In this document: one piece after another, positions 53,281 through 61,716 of the stretch
How positions within the stretch are numbered: the first letter of the stretch is position 1
Layout of the letters: every line of letters begins with the position of its first letter
Assembly (NCBI GenBank): GCA_947492235.1
Contig: CANLLZ010000002.1
Coordinates: 992,001 to 1,056,000 of the forward strand
From: an uncultured Altererythrobacter sp.
Lineage (GTDB): Bacteria > Pseudomonadota > Alphaproteobacteria > Sphingomonadales > Sphingomonadaceae
Direction of reading: 5' to 3'
Length of the DNA stretch: 64,000 nt
The notes under the pieces: model-generated
Told to the model about the DNA's origin: nothing
Databases searched by the model: none
The model's input: the letters and a program-made list of their open reading frames with translations, nothing else
Position numbers and translations under genes: made by a program

Positions 53281-54258
53281 GTGAAATCCGCGCTTCAGGA
53301 AGCGGTGCGCGCGTCGCTTTCCGGCGATGTTTCGGCGCGTCTCAGCACGGTCGCGGTGCGCGGCAGCTCGGCGACGCTGGTGCTGGACGGGGCGGGGCTG
53401 TCGGCCAGCGAGCGCGATATACTGGAAGCCGAAGCCAAGCGTCAGGCCTCTGCCCATCCCGAGATTACCGCCGTGCAGGTCGCGATCATGGCGCAGCGCA
53501 CCACGCGGCGGATTATCGCGGTGGGTTCGGGCAAGGGCGGCGTCGGCAAATCGACGCTCACCGCCAATCTCGCGGTCGCCCTCAAACGCATGGGCCACAA
53601 GGTCGGCGTGGTCGATGGCGATATTTACGGGCCGTCGCAGCCTACCTTGCTGGGCTGCACCAAGGCAAAGCCGGTGGCGAAGGACGAGGTGCTGCAGCCG
53701 GTTACCGGCGTGCTGGACATTCCCACACTATCGATCGGGCACATAATCGCACCGGGCAAGGCGCTGGCATGGCGCGGGCCGATGGCGGCGGGCGCGCTGG
53801 GCCAGCTGATCGAGGCGGACTGGGGCGACGTCGAAACCCTGCTGGTCGATCTGCCGCCGGGCACCGGCGATGTGCAGCTCACCATGGTGCAGAAATACAA
53901 GCCCGCAGGCGCGGTGATCGTGTCGACGCCGCAGGATCTGGCGCTGATCGATGCCGCGCGGGCCGGACAATTGTTTGAAACAGCGGGCGTACCGGTGATC
54001 GGACTGGTGGAAAATATGGCCGGATATATCTGCCCCCATTGCGGCGAGGGCAGCGATCCTTTCGGCCAGGGCGGTGTCGAGAAAATCGCCGAGCGGCTGG
54101 AGCTGCCGTTCCTTGGCCGTGTGCCGCTGACCATGGCGATCCGGCAGGCCAGCGATGCGGGCACGCCCCCTGCCGCAGACGAAACAGGCGAGGCGCGCGA
54201 AGCCTTCGGAGCGATTGCCCGGCAATTGGCTGATTGGCTGACGAAGGAGCACGCCTGA
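53281..54258 (+). CDS. Mrp/ApbC family iron-sulfur carrier ATPase
   Basis: A 325-residue P-loop ATPase. An N-terminal MIP18/FeS-assembly-like segment (about 1-75) precedes IIAVGSGKGGVGKSTLTANL (deviant Walker A), VGVVDGDIYGPSQPTLLG, and LLVDLPPGTGDVQLTM. The Fe-S cysteine pair is NMAGYICPHCGEGSDPFG (CxxC). It binds and passes on Fe-S clusters. The GTG at 53281 begins 98 bases from hflK, divergently. It ends three bases before the molybdenum hydroxylase gene, implying co-expression. Confidence 0.95.
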   Translation: MKSALQEAVRASLSGDVSARLSTVAVRGSSATLVLDGAGLSASERDILEAEAKRQASAHPEITAVQVAIMAQRTTRRIIAVGSGKGGVGKSTLTANLAVALKRMGHKVGVVDGDIYGPSQPTLLGCTKAKPVAKDEVLQPVTGVLDIPTLSIGHIIAPGKALAWRGPMAAGALGQLIEADWGDVETLLVDLPPGTGDVQLTMVQKYKPAGAVIVSTPQDLALIDAARAGQLFETAGVPVIGLVENMAGYICPHCGEGSDPFGQGGVEKIAERLELPFLGRVPLTMAIRQASDAGTPPAADETGEAREAFGAIARQLADWLTKEHA

Positions 54259-54261
54259 CCG

Positions 54262-56532
54262 ATGCGGATGTCGCGGCGCGGATTGCTGGCTGGCGCTGCC
54301 GTTGGCGGCGGGCTGTTCGTCGCGTGGGCGCTCTATCCGCGCACCTTCCCCGATCCCCTCGCCACGACGGATCAAGAAACCGCCTTCGGCGCATGGCTGA
54401 AGATCGCCGAGGACGGGGTGATTACCGTCGCTGTCCCGCAATTGGAGATGGGGCAGGGCGTTACCACTATTCTGGCGCAGATTATCGCGGTGGAGCTGGG
54501 CGCGGACTGGCGGCAGATTGCGGTCGAGCCCGCGCCAGTGAGCGGGATTTATGCCAATGTCCCGCTGGCGGCCGAATGGGCGCCGCTATGGATGCCGGAA
54601 ATTCCCGGAGTGTCGGAGCCGGAAGATGGCATTGTCGCGACCCGCTACGCCCAGCACACCCGCCTGACCGCCACCGCTGCAGGCACCACTCTGGCTGCCT
54701 ATGAGACCCCGGCCCGCGAAGCCGCGGCCACGGCGCGCAGCCTACTGGTTCAGGCGGCAGCGGACAGATGGGGTGTCGCGCCCGAGCAATGCGATACCCG
54801 TGCAGGCTTTGTCGTGCACGATAACGAGCAATTGCGCTTTGCCGAACTGGCCCGCGAGGCGGCGCTTCTGGACCCGCCGGAAACGCCTCCGGTCAAAGTT
54901 TTGCCCGCTGCCGAGACGCCTTTGCCCGGAGAGGCGGAGGCTCCGTCCGCGTTCCCGCGCCTCGATCTGCCATCGAAAGTCGACGGGTCGCATCTGTTTG
55001 CGGGCGACATCCGCCTGCCGGGCATGGTCTATGCCGCGATCCGCCATGCGCCCGTCTCTCCGGCCTCCGGTGTGGCCCGGTTCGACCGCGCGGCAGCCGA
55101 AGCCCTGCCCGGCGTGGTGCAGGTGGTGGAAGGGCGCGACTGGCTGGCTGCGGTGGCCGAAAATGGCTGGGCTGCGGAAAAGGCACTGGACGCGATGGCC
55201 GTCCGCTTCTCGGCAGTCGATCCGGTCGACAGCGCCAGCATCGAAGAAGCACTGGACGCGGCGGTGCGCGAGGGCGAAGTGTACGTCATCGCCGAGCGCG
55301 GCGAGACCGGCGGAGAGTTCGGCAAGGCCAGCATCGCCCGTCGCTATGACGTTGCGCCTGCGCTCCACACCCCGCTGGAAACCGCGACCGCTGCGGCGTG
55401 GCTGCGCGATGGACGGCTGGAATTGTGGATGGCCTCGCAAGCACCCGAGCGCGCACGGGAGGCTGCGGCGAAAGCCATCGGGTTGAGCGCGGAGAAGGTC
55501 GTGCTTTATCCCATGCCGGCAGGCGGGAGTTTCGACCGGCGGCTGGAGCATGAGCACGCGATCGAGGCGGCGTTGCTGGCGCGCGAAGTCGGCCGCCCGG
55601 TGCAATTGTCGTGGAGCCGCGAGCAGGAGACCCTGCGCGCGCCGCCCCGTGCGCCTGCCGCTGCTTTGCTGGCGGCCAAGTTCGACAATGCCGGCGGCAT
55701 CGCGGCGATGCGCACGCGGATTGCCGTGCCGAGCACCAGTCTTGAATTCGGGCGGCGGCTGTTCGCCAATGACACGCACCGCGCGGCGATCGAAAACTCT
55801 GCGGGCAAGCGCGATCCGCTGGCGGTGGCGGGCGCGCTGCCATTCTATGCCATTCCCGACGCGGCGGTGTATCAGGCCCCTGTGACCATTCCGCTTCCCA
55901 CCGGACGGATGCGCGGCGGCGCGCACGGTCTGACGGCATTCTTCACCGAGAGCTTTATCGACGAAATCGCCGCAAAGGCCGCGCGCGAGCCGCTTTCCTT
56001 CCGGATCGGCATGCTGGGCGGCGATCCGCGCATGGTAGCGTGCCTTCAGAGGGCCGCGCGCATGGCGGAGTGGGGCGGCGGTCGTGACGGCGCGGGTCAG
56101 GGCCTCGCCTGCCACCGGATGGGCGATGCGGCCAGCGGCGGATCGATTGCCTGCGTCGCCACCGCGCGGCAGGCAGAGGGCGGCCTCAGGGTAACGCGGC
56201 TGACGGCGGCGGTGGATATCGGGCGGATCGTCAATCTGGATATTGCCCGCCAGCAGATCGAAGGCGGGCTGGTTCACGGCCTCGCGCTGGCCATGGGCAG
56301 CAGTGCGGTGTGGGACGCCGGTCGGCCCGACAATCGCCGCCTGTCGCAGCTCGGCTTGCCCCGCCTGCCCGAAATGCCGGAAGTGGACGTGGAGCTGATC
56401 GCCAGCGAAGCACCGGCTTTCGACCCCGGCGAACTGGGCCTGACGGTGGCCGCCCCGGCGATTGCCAATGCGCTGTTTTCGGCCACCGGATTGCGCCTTC
56501 GCCGCCTGCCCTTATTGTCGGGCGGTCTATAG
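54262..56532 (+). CDS. Xanthine dehydrogenase family molybdopterin-binding subunit
   Basis: A 756-residue large subunit of the isoquinoline 1-oxidoreductase (IorB) or aldehyde-oxidase type. A Tat-like signal (MSRRGLLAGAAVGGG) starts it, then ITVAVPQLEMGQGVTTILAQ, LPSKVDGSHLFAGDIRLPGM (hammerhead domain) and GRMRGGAHGLTAFFTESFID for cofactor contact. The usual GEPG near the end is GELGLTVAAPAIANAL, keeping the Glu. No [2Fe-2S] small subunit gene is adjacent, although IorB normally needs one. It directly follows an Fe-S carrier gene, so partner and maturation are open questions. Confidence 0.88.
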   Translation: MRMSRRGLLAGAAVGGGLFVAWALYPRTFPDPLATTDQETAFGAWLKIAEDGVITVAVPQLEMGQGVTTILAQIIAVELGADWRQIAVEPAPVSGIYANVPLAAEWAPLWMPEIPGVSEPEDGIVATRYAQHTRLTATAAGTTLAAYETPAREAAATARSLLVQAAADRWGVAPEQCDTRAGFVVHDNEQLRFAELAREAALLDPPETPPVKVLPAAETPLPGEAEAPSAFPRLDLPSKVDGSHLFAGDIRLPGMVYAAIRHAPVSPASGVARFDRAAAEALPGVVQVVEGRDWLAAVAENGWAAEKALDAMAVRFSAVDPVDSASIEEALDAAVREGEVYVIAERGETGGEFGKASIARRYDVAPALHTPLETATAAAWLRDGRLELWMASQAPERAREAAAKAIGLSAEKVVLYPMPAGGSFDRRLEHEHAIEAALLAREVGRPVQLSWSREQETLRAPPRAPAAALLAAKFDNAGGIAAMRTRIAVPSTSLEFGRRLFANDTHRAAIENSAGKRDPLAVAGALPFYAIPDAAVYQAPVTIPLPTGRMRGGAHGLTAFFTESFIDEIAAKAAREPLSFRIGMLGGDPRMVACLQRAARMAEWGGGRDGAGQGLACHRMGDAASGGSIACVATARQAEGGLRVTRLTAAVDIGRIVNLDIARQQIEGGLVHGLALAMGSSAVWDAGRPDNRRLSQLGLPRLPEMPEVDVELIASEAPAFDPGELGLTVAAPAIANALFSATGLRLRRLPLLSGGL

Positions 56533-56573
56533 TTCCCCTTGACCCTGCGGCTTCCACCGCCAAGTGAGCGCGC

Positions 56574-57620
56574 ATGACTTGGCAGGAACAGCACCTCCCC
56601 GCAGATCATCCGCCCGTGGAAAGCGGGCGCGTGGGCGTCCTGCTCGTCAATCTGGGCACGCCCGATGCGCCCGATACGCCGTCGGTAAAACGCTATCTGG
56701 CAGAATTTCTGTCCGACAGGCGGGTGGTGGAGATTCCGCCCATTGCGTGGCAGCCGATCCTGCGCGGGATCATCCTCAACACCCGCCCGCAAAAAAGCGC
56801 CGCCGCTTACAAAAAAGTGTGGAGCGAGGATGGGTCACCGCTCGCCGCGATTACCAAGCGGCAGGCCAATGCCCTGCAAGTGCGGCTGGGCGGCGCGGTG
56901 ATGGTGGACTGGGCGATGCGCTACGGCACGCCGTCCATCGACGAAAAGCTGCGCGGCATGATGGATGCGGGGTGCGAACGCATTCTGCTGGCCCCGCTCT
57001 ATCCGCAATATTCGGGCGCAACCACGGCGACCGTGGTCGACAAGGCGGCGGATACGCTGAAGGATCTGCGCTGGCAGATGAGCCTCAGGACCCTGGCCCC
57101 CTATCACGATCATCCGGCCTATCTGGATGCGCTGGAAAGCGATCTCGTGGGGCAACTGGACGCGCTTGATTTCACGCCCGAGGTCTTGCTGCTCAGCTTT
57201 CACGGCATGCCGCAACGCACGCTGGAGCTGGGCGATCCCTATCATTGCCACTGTCACAAGACAGCGCGCCTGCTGGGGGAGCGGATCAAGGCCCAACATG
57301 CGTGGAGCGATCTGCGGATCGTGACGACATTCCAGTCCCGCTTCGGCCCCGCAAAGTGGCTGGAGCCCAGCACCGATGTGACCATCGAGGCCGAAGCGGA
57401 AGCAGGCACCAAACGCATGGCGGTGGCGATGCCCGGCTTTTCCGCCGATTGTCTGGAAACGCTGGAAGAGATCGCGCTGGAAGGGCGGGACGAATTTCTG
57501 CAAGGCGGCGGCACGCATTTCGCGGCGCTCAGTTGTCTCAATGACAGCAAGCCCGGCATGGACATGATCGAGACATTGATCCGCCAAGAATTGTCGGGCT
57601 GGATTCCTGCCCGGAAATAA
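56574..57620 (+). CDS. hemH: Ferrochelatase
   Basis: A 348-residue enzyme inserting Fe2+ into protoporphyrin IX. Signatures: VGVLLVNLGTPDAPDTPSVK, MRYGTPSIDEKLRGMMDAGC, LAPLYPQYSGATTATVVDKA, VLLLSFHGMPQRTLELGDPY with the catalytic His, HCHKTARLLGERI, and TFQSRFGPAKWLEPSTD. Near the C-terminus, MPGFSADCLETLEEIALEGR carries the conserved Glu pair. Length is normal. Its stop abuts the palindrome 57620-57637, and a heme enzyme (P450) gene follows 35 bases later. Confidence 0.97.
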   Translation: MTWQEQHLPADHPPVESGRVGVLLVNLGTPDAPDTPSVKRYLAEFLSDRRVVEIPPIAWQPILRGIILNTRPQKSAAAYKKVWSEDGSPLAAITKRQANALQVRLGGAVMVDWAMRYGTPSIDEKLRGMMDAGCERILLAPLYPQYSGATTATVVDKAADTLKDLRWQMSLRTLAPYHDHPAYLDALESDLVGQLDALDFTPEVLLLSFHGMPQRTLELGDPYHCHCHKTARLLGERIKAQHAWSDLRIVTTFQSRFGPAKWLEPSTDVTIEAEAEAGTKRMAVAMPGFSADCLETLEEIALEGRDEFLQGGGTHFAALSCLNDSKPGMDMIETLIRQELSGWIPARK

Positions 57621-57637
57621 CTTACACCGCTGTAAGT
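57620..57637. promoter_or_regulatory. Operator-like palindrome before the P450 gene
   Basis: ACTTACA-CCGC-TGTAAGT: two perfect seven-base arms and a four-base spacer. It overlaps the last base of the hemH stop and ends 18 bases before the P450 ATG. Such symmetry is typical of TetR-family operators. It suggests that the P450 has regulation of its own within the unit. Confidence 0.65.
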
Positions 57638-57655
57638 ATCGAAAGAGGACCGACC

Positions 57656-59041
57656 ATGGCGACGCTCGCAGCTCACTCTCCCGAGGCCCCCGCTCCCGCA
57701 CATTGGAGCGAGCAGCGCATGACCGAGGACGATCTCGCCCATATTCCGGGCGAGGGCGGCTATCCGCTGGTTGGTCACACCTTCACGCAGCTGTCCGGCC
57801 CGCATGAATTTACCCGCCGGATGGTCGAGAAATATGGCCGGGTCTACAAGGTCCGCAGCTTCGGCGGTTGGCAAGTCGCGATGGTTGGCGCGGATGCGAA
57901 CGAGCTGATGCTGTTCGACCGCGAGAAGATTTTTTCCAGCGAGCAGGGCTGGGGCCCGATCCTCGACAAGCTGTTCCCGCGCGGCCTGATGCTGATGGAT
58001 TTCGACCATCACCGGATGGACCGGCGGGCCCTGTCGATTGCGTTCAAGCCCGGTCCGATGCGCCATTATGCTGGCCAGCTGAATGCGGGGATCGCGCGGC
58101 AGGTGAAGGCGTGGGGCGAAGGGAACATGACCTTCTACCCCGCAATCAAACAGCTGACGCTCGATCTGGCGGCGGAAAGCTTTATCGGCCTGCCGTTCGG
58201 TCCGGAAGCCGATGCAATCAACCAGGCCTTTGTCGATGCGGTGCAGGCGTCTGTTGCGCCGGTGCGTACGCCCCTGCCGTTCACACAAATGCGCCGGGGG
58301 ACCGAGGGCCGCAAATTCCTGATCGAGTTTTTCAGCCGGGAAACCGAGCGCCGCCGGGCCGAAGGAGGCGGGCAGGACATGTTCAGCCAGTTCGCGACCG
58401 CCACGCGCGAGGATGGTTCGCTGCTGCCGGTCGACGAAGTGGCCGATCACATGAATTTCCTGATGATGGCCGCACATGACACCATCACCTCCAGCGGCAC
58501 GTCGCTGGTCTGGCTACTGGCGAAGCATCCCGAATGGCAGGAGAAGCTGCGCGAGGAATTGCGCGCGGCGACCGACGATACCGGCATGCTGGATTACGAT
58601 GCGCTGGGATCGGTCGAGCTGACCGAGATGGCCTTCAAGGAAGCGCTGCGCATGGTGCCGCCAGTGCCCTCCACCCCGCGCCGCGCGCTGAAGGCGTTTG
58701 AATTTGGCGGATACCGCATTCCCGCCGGAGCAGCGGTGGGGATCAACACCCATTACGTGCATCATGATCCGCAGCATTGGCCCGATCCCGACACCTTCGA
58801 TCCGATGCGTTTCACGCCGGAAAAGATAAAGGCGCGGCACAAATATGCGTGGGTGCCGTTTGGCGGCGGCGCACATATGTGCCTCGGTCTGCATTTTGCC
58901 TATATGCAGATCAAAGTGCTGATGGCGCATCTGCTGACCAATTACCGCGTCGAGCTGGCGGGAGACAAAGACCCTGACTGGCAGGCATGGCCGATCCCGA
59001 AACCGAGGGACGGGCTGCGGATCAAGCTGGTGAAGCTCTAA
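57656..59041 (+). CDS. Cytochrome P450
   Basis: A 461-residue soluble P450. The I-helix oxygen motif is MMAAHDTITSSGTSLVWLL, the K-helix ExxR lies in FKEALRMVPPVPSTPRR, the PERF-like stretch is DPMRFTPEKIKARHKYAWVP and the heme loop is FGGGAHMCLGLHFAYMQIKV with the thiolate Cys. Length and lack of a membrane anchor fit bacterial class I P450s; redox partner and substrate are unknown and no ferredoxin gene is adjacent. GAAAGAGGA precedes the ATG. Its stop overlaps the convergent SDHAF4-like gene. Confidence 0.95.
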   Translation: MATLAAHSPEAPAPAHWSEQRMTEDDLAHIPGEGGYPLVGHTFTQLSGPHEFTRRMVEKYGRVYKVRSFGGWQVAMVGADANELMLFDREKIFSSEQGWGPILDKLFPRGLMLMDFDHHRMDRRALSIAFKPGPMRHYAGQLNAGIARQVKAWGEGNMTFYPAIKQLTLDLAAESFIGLPFGPEADAINQAFVDAVQASVAPVRTPLPFTQMRRGTEGRKFLIEFFSRETERRRAEGGGQDMFSQFATATREDGSLLPVDEVADHMNFLMMAAHDTITSSGTSLVWLLAKHPEWQEKLREELRAATDDTGMLDYDALGSVELTEMAFKEALRMVPPVPSTPRRALKAFEFGGYRIPAGAAVGINTHYVHHDPQHWPDPDTFDPMRFTPEKIKARHKYAWVPFGGGAHMCLGLHFAYMQIKVLMAHLLTNYRVELAGDKDPDWQAWPIPKPRDGLRIKLVKL

Positions 59042-59208
59042 CTAAAATCGATCGCGATCCCGTCTTTCACCCAGTCGCCATAGCGGGTCGGGCTGAGGCC
59101 ATCGGGGTCTTTCTCGCTGGCATCGATGGGCTGGGGCGCGGGCGGGGGTTCGCTCGTCCAGTGGGCGGGCTTCTTGAAACCTTCGGGCCGTTTTGTTGCG
59201 CGTTCCAT
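59038..59208 (-). CDS. SDHAF4-like (DUF1674) small protein
   Basis: A 56-residue gene. It begins MERATKRPEGFKKPAHWTSE, has a Pro-rich middle (EPPPAPQPID) and ends with the family signature SPTRYGDWVKDGIAIDFS. DUF1674/SDHAF4 proteins bind the free flavoprotein subunit of succinate dehydrogenase and promote its assembly; the conserved tail PTRYGDW-(E/V)-KDG-IDF is decisive. It overlaps the P450 stop by four bases on the opposite strand and is divergent from rsmB. Confidence 0.88.
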   Translation of the reverse strand: MERATKRPEGFKKPAHWTSEPPPAPQPIDASEKDPDGLSPTRYGDWVKDGIAIDFS

Positions 59209-59259
59209 GCTTCATACAATGCGCAGGCTGGCCAGTGGTTTCAATAGGGCCTAACCGCC

Positions 59260-60534
59260 ATGGCCATGACCGCGCCTGCACCCTCTTCGCCGCCAGACCC
59301 TGACGACACCGCCACCGGCCTGCCCGCGCGCCGGGCGGCGATGCGCCTGCTCGAGGCGGTGCTGATCAAGGGCGAGACGCTGGAGAAAGCCGGGGCGTAC
59401 TGCCTCTCCGCCCTCAAAGGCCCGGTGGACAAAGCCCATGCGAAAGCGATTGCGGGCGAAAGCCTGCGCTGGCTGGTCGATCTCGACGCGCTGATCGATG
59501 GTGCGACAAAGAAGCCGCTCGACCGACATGCCAAGACACGCAGCGTGCTGCGGATCATGCTGGCCCAAGCGCTACGGCTGGAGACGCCGCCGCATGCGGT
59601 GATTGCTTCGGCCCTGCCGCTGCTGACAGGGGGGCAGCGGCGGCTGGCGCACGGCGTGTTCTCCGCGCTGCTGAAGCGGAATGCGGCCCTGCCCCTTGTG
59701 CCCACTCTGCCCGAAAATGTGCAGGCGCGGTGGGGCGAACGAGCAGCCGCGATTGCCGCAGGGCTGGCCAGCCCGCCGCCACTCGATCTGCAATTGAAGG
59801 ACGCTGGCGAAACACAGGAGCGGGCGGAGAGCATGGGCGCAGTGTCGCTCGCGCCCGGCCATTTGCGTCTGCCGCGCGGGACACCGGTGGACCGGCTGCC
59901 CAGTTACGAAGAGGGCGCATGGTGGGTGCAGGATCTGGCAGCATCCTTGCCCGCTTCGTTGCTTGGTAGAGGAGAAGGAAAGCGCGTGCTCGATCTGTGC
60001 GCGGCGCCGGGCGGCAAAACGCTGCAACTGGCGGCCGCCGGATGGCAAGTCACAGCGCTCGATATCAATGAGCGGCGGCTGGAGCGCCTGCGGGAGAACT
60101 TGCAGCGCACCGGGCTGGAAGCGGAAATTGTGGTTGCCGATGCGCTGGCCTACACGCCGGGCAAGGCGTTCGATGCCATTCTGCTGGACGCACCCTGCAC
60201 CGCAACCGGCACCTGCCGCCGCCATCCCGATGTGCTGCACCGGATCGGCGAGGATGAACTGGCCGAGACGACCACTTTGCAGGCCGCGCTTCTGAGGCGC
60301 GCTGTAGGTTGGCTGCCCGAAGGCGGCACGCTGGTCTATGCGGTGTGCTCGCTGGAGGACGAGGAGGGCGCGGGGCAGGCTGCCAGGGTTGCGCTCGAGC
60401 CGGTGCCGATTGGGGCAGCGGAATTGCCTGCCGGATTGCAGCCCACCCCGGAAGGCTGGCTGCGCACCGATCCCGGAATGCTGGCCGAACATGGCGGGCT
60501 GGACGGGTTCTTCGTGGCGCGGTGGAAGAAATAG
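59260..60534 (+). CDS. rsmB: 16S rRNA cytosine-C5 methyltransferase RsmB
   Basis: A 424-residue RsmB/NOP-family enzyme. An N-terminal NusB-like helical domain (about 15-140; AGESLRWLVDLDALIDGATK) leads to the SAM domain: VLDLCAAPGGKTLQLAAAGW, AILLDAPCTATGTCRRHPDV with the catalytic-type Cys of motif IV (DAPC) and TLVYAVCSLEDEEGAGQAAR with the motif VI Cys nucleophile. It methylates C967 of 16S rRNA in E. coli terms. Two ATGs (59260, 59266) are possible. Confidence 0.93.
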   Translation: MAMTAPAPSSPPDPDDTATGLPARRAAMRLLEAVLIKGETLEKAGAYCLSALKGPVDKAHAKAIAGESLRWLVDLDALIDGATKKPLDRHAKTRSVLRIMLAQALRLETPPHAVIASALPLLTGGQRRLAHGVFSALLKRNAALPLVPTLPENVQARWGERAAAIAAGLASPPPLDLQLKDAGETQERAESMGAVSLAPGHLRLPRGTPVDRLPSYEEGAWWVQDLAASLPASLLGRGEGKRVLDLCAAPGGKTLQLAAAGWQVTALDINERRLERLRENLQRTGLEAEIVVADALAYTPGKAFDAILLDAPCTATGTCRRHPDVLHRIGEDELAETTTLQAALLRRAVGWLPEGGTLVYAVCSLEDEEGAGQAARVALEPVPIGAAELPAGLQPTPEGWLRTDPGMLAEHGGLDGFFVARWKK

Positions 60535-60610
60535 CGTAACCTTTCGCGGTAGTCGGACGGACCAGCCGGCACAGGCTCACATTTCACATCGGGCTCGGGA
60601 GGGCACTTTC

Positions 60611-61081
60611 ATGAAAAAGATTATCCTACTCCTCTTCTCGCACGGTGCCGTTCTCGGCATCGGCTTCGCACTCGGCGTCTTCTTCCTGCCCATCCTGACC
60701 GCGGAATCCGCGCCGGATGCAGCGGTGTTGGAACAAGAAGTGCAGCAGGCAGATTATTCGGCCCAGCTGACCCGTGACCTGCGCGGCAGCGATGCCCTGC
60801 ATTGGGGCGAAGGCACGATCAGTGTCTCGCCCGAGCGCATCGCCCATCAGGGTGAGCTGGCGCCCGGGCCGGACTACATGGTCTATCTGACGAAGGATTT
60901 CGTCGAACATGAAGACGAATTCGAACCGGTAAAACAGGACGCTGTGCGCATCGGCGCGGTGAAAAGCTTCGACGGGTTCCTGCTGGATGTTCCGGACGGC
61001 GTCGACGTCGAAGGTTATACCACTGTAGTTGTATGGTGCGAGACCTTCGGCGAGTTCATCACGGCAGCGAAATACCGCTAG
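60611..61081 (+). CDS. DM13 domain-containing membrane-anchored protein
   Basis: A 156-residue protein. Lys-rich start and one hydrophobic segment (IILLLFSHGAVLGIGFALGVFFL) form a signal anchor. The rest (about 60-156) is a DM13 domain: GEGTISVSPERIAHQGELAP, DYMVYLTKDFVEHEDEFEPV, IGAVKSFDGFLLDVPDGVDV and the terminal VVVWCETFGEFITAAKYR with the conserved Trp-Cys. DM13 domains are thought to carry redox or electron-transfer functions linked to DOMON-type proteins; here it would face the periplasm. A GGGAGGGCA lies before the ATG. It converges on msrA with a four-base overlap. Confidence 0.88.
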   Translation: MKKIILLLFSHGAVLGIGFALGVFFLPILTAESAPDAAVLEQEVQQADYSAQLTRDLRGSDALHWGEGTISVSPERIAHQGELAPGPDYMVYLTKDFVEHEDEFEPVKQDAVRIGAVKSFDGFLLDVPDGVDVEGYTTVVVWCETFGEFITAAKYR

Positions 61082-61614
61082 TCGGTGACATATTGCGCAA
61101 AACTCTTGCGCAATTTCATCAGCTTGGCCGGGATCAGCGCCTGACAATAGGGATTGCGCTGGCCTTCGCCCTGCCAATACTCCTGATGGTAGTCCTCTGC
61201 TGGATACCAGGTCGCCGGGCCTTCGATTGTGGTCACTGCGCTGTCGCCATTATCGGCATTCCAGCGGGCGATGGCCGCCTCGGCCTCGGCGCGCTGGGCA
61301 TCGTCCAGCGGGAAGATCGCGCTGCGATACTGGGTGCCGATATCGTTGCCCTGCCGATTGAGCTGGCTGGGATCATGCGTGCCCATGAACATGTCGAGAA
61401 TCTGGGCGTAGCTGACCGTTGCGGGATCGTAATCGACCTTCACCGCCTCGGCATGGCCGGTCCGCCCGGTGCAGATTTGCTTGTAAGTCGGGTTCTCCGT
61501 CTCGCCGCCGATATAGCCGCTTTCGACATGGCTCACGCCGATCACATCGTTGAATACAGCCTCGGTGCACCAGAAGCATCCGCCGGCGATAATTGCAGTT
61601 TCTGTTGTGTTCAT
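61078..61614 (-). CDS. msrA: Peptide-methionine (S)-S-oxide reductase
   Basis: A 178-residue repair enzyme for methionine-S-sulfoxide. The catalytic motif GGCFWCTEAVFNDVIGVSHV has the GCFWC nucleophile. VESGYIGGETENPTYKQICT, TGHAEAVKVDYDPATVSYAQ and FFGTHDPSQLNRQGNDIGTQ-like MGTHDPSQLNRQGNDIGTQY are diagnostic. The start follows a GGAGA-like site. It converges on the DM13 gene with overlapping stops. Confidence 0.97.
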   Translation of the reverse strand: MNTTETAIIAGGCFWCTEAVFNDVIGVSHVESGYIGGETENPTYKQICTGRTGHAEAVKVDYDPATVSYAQILDMFMGTHDPSQLNRQGNDIGTQYRSAIFPLDDAQRAEAEAAIARWNADNGDSAVTTIEGPATWYPAEDYHQEYWQGEGQRNPYCQALIPAKLMKLRKSFAQYVTD

Positions 61615-61716
61615 GGGAACTCTCCTATGCGAGCAAAGTAGGTAGTGTGAGCAGGCTTGTCATCCATGGCGGGCCGCGAAAAATATTGCCTGACTCGGGC
61701 AACAGGGAGACATTTG

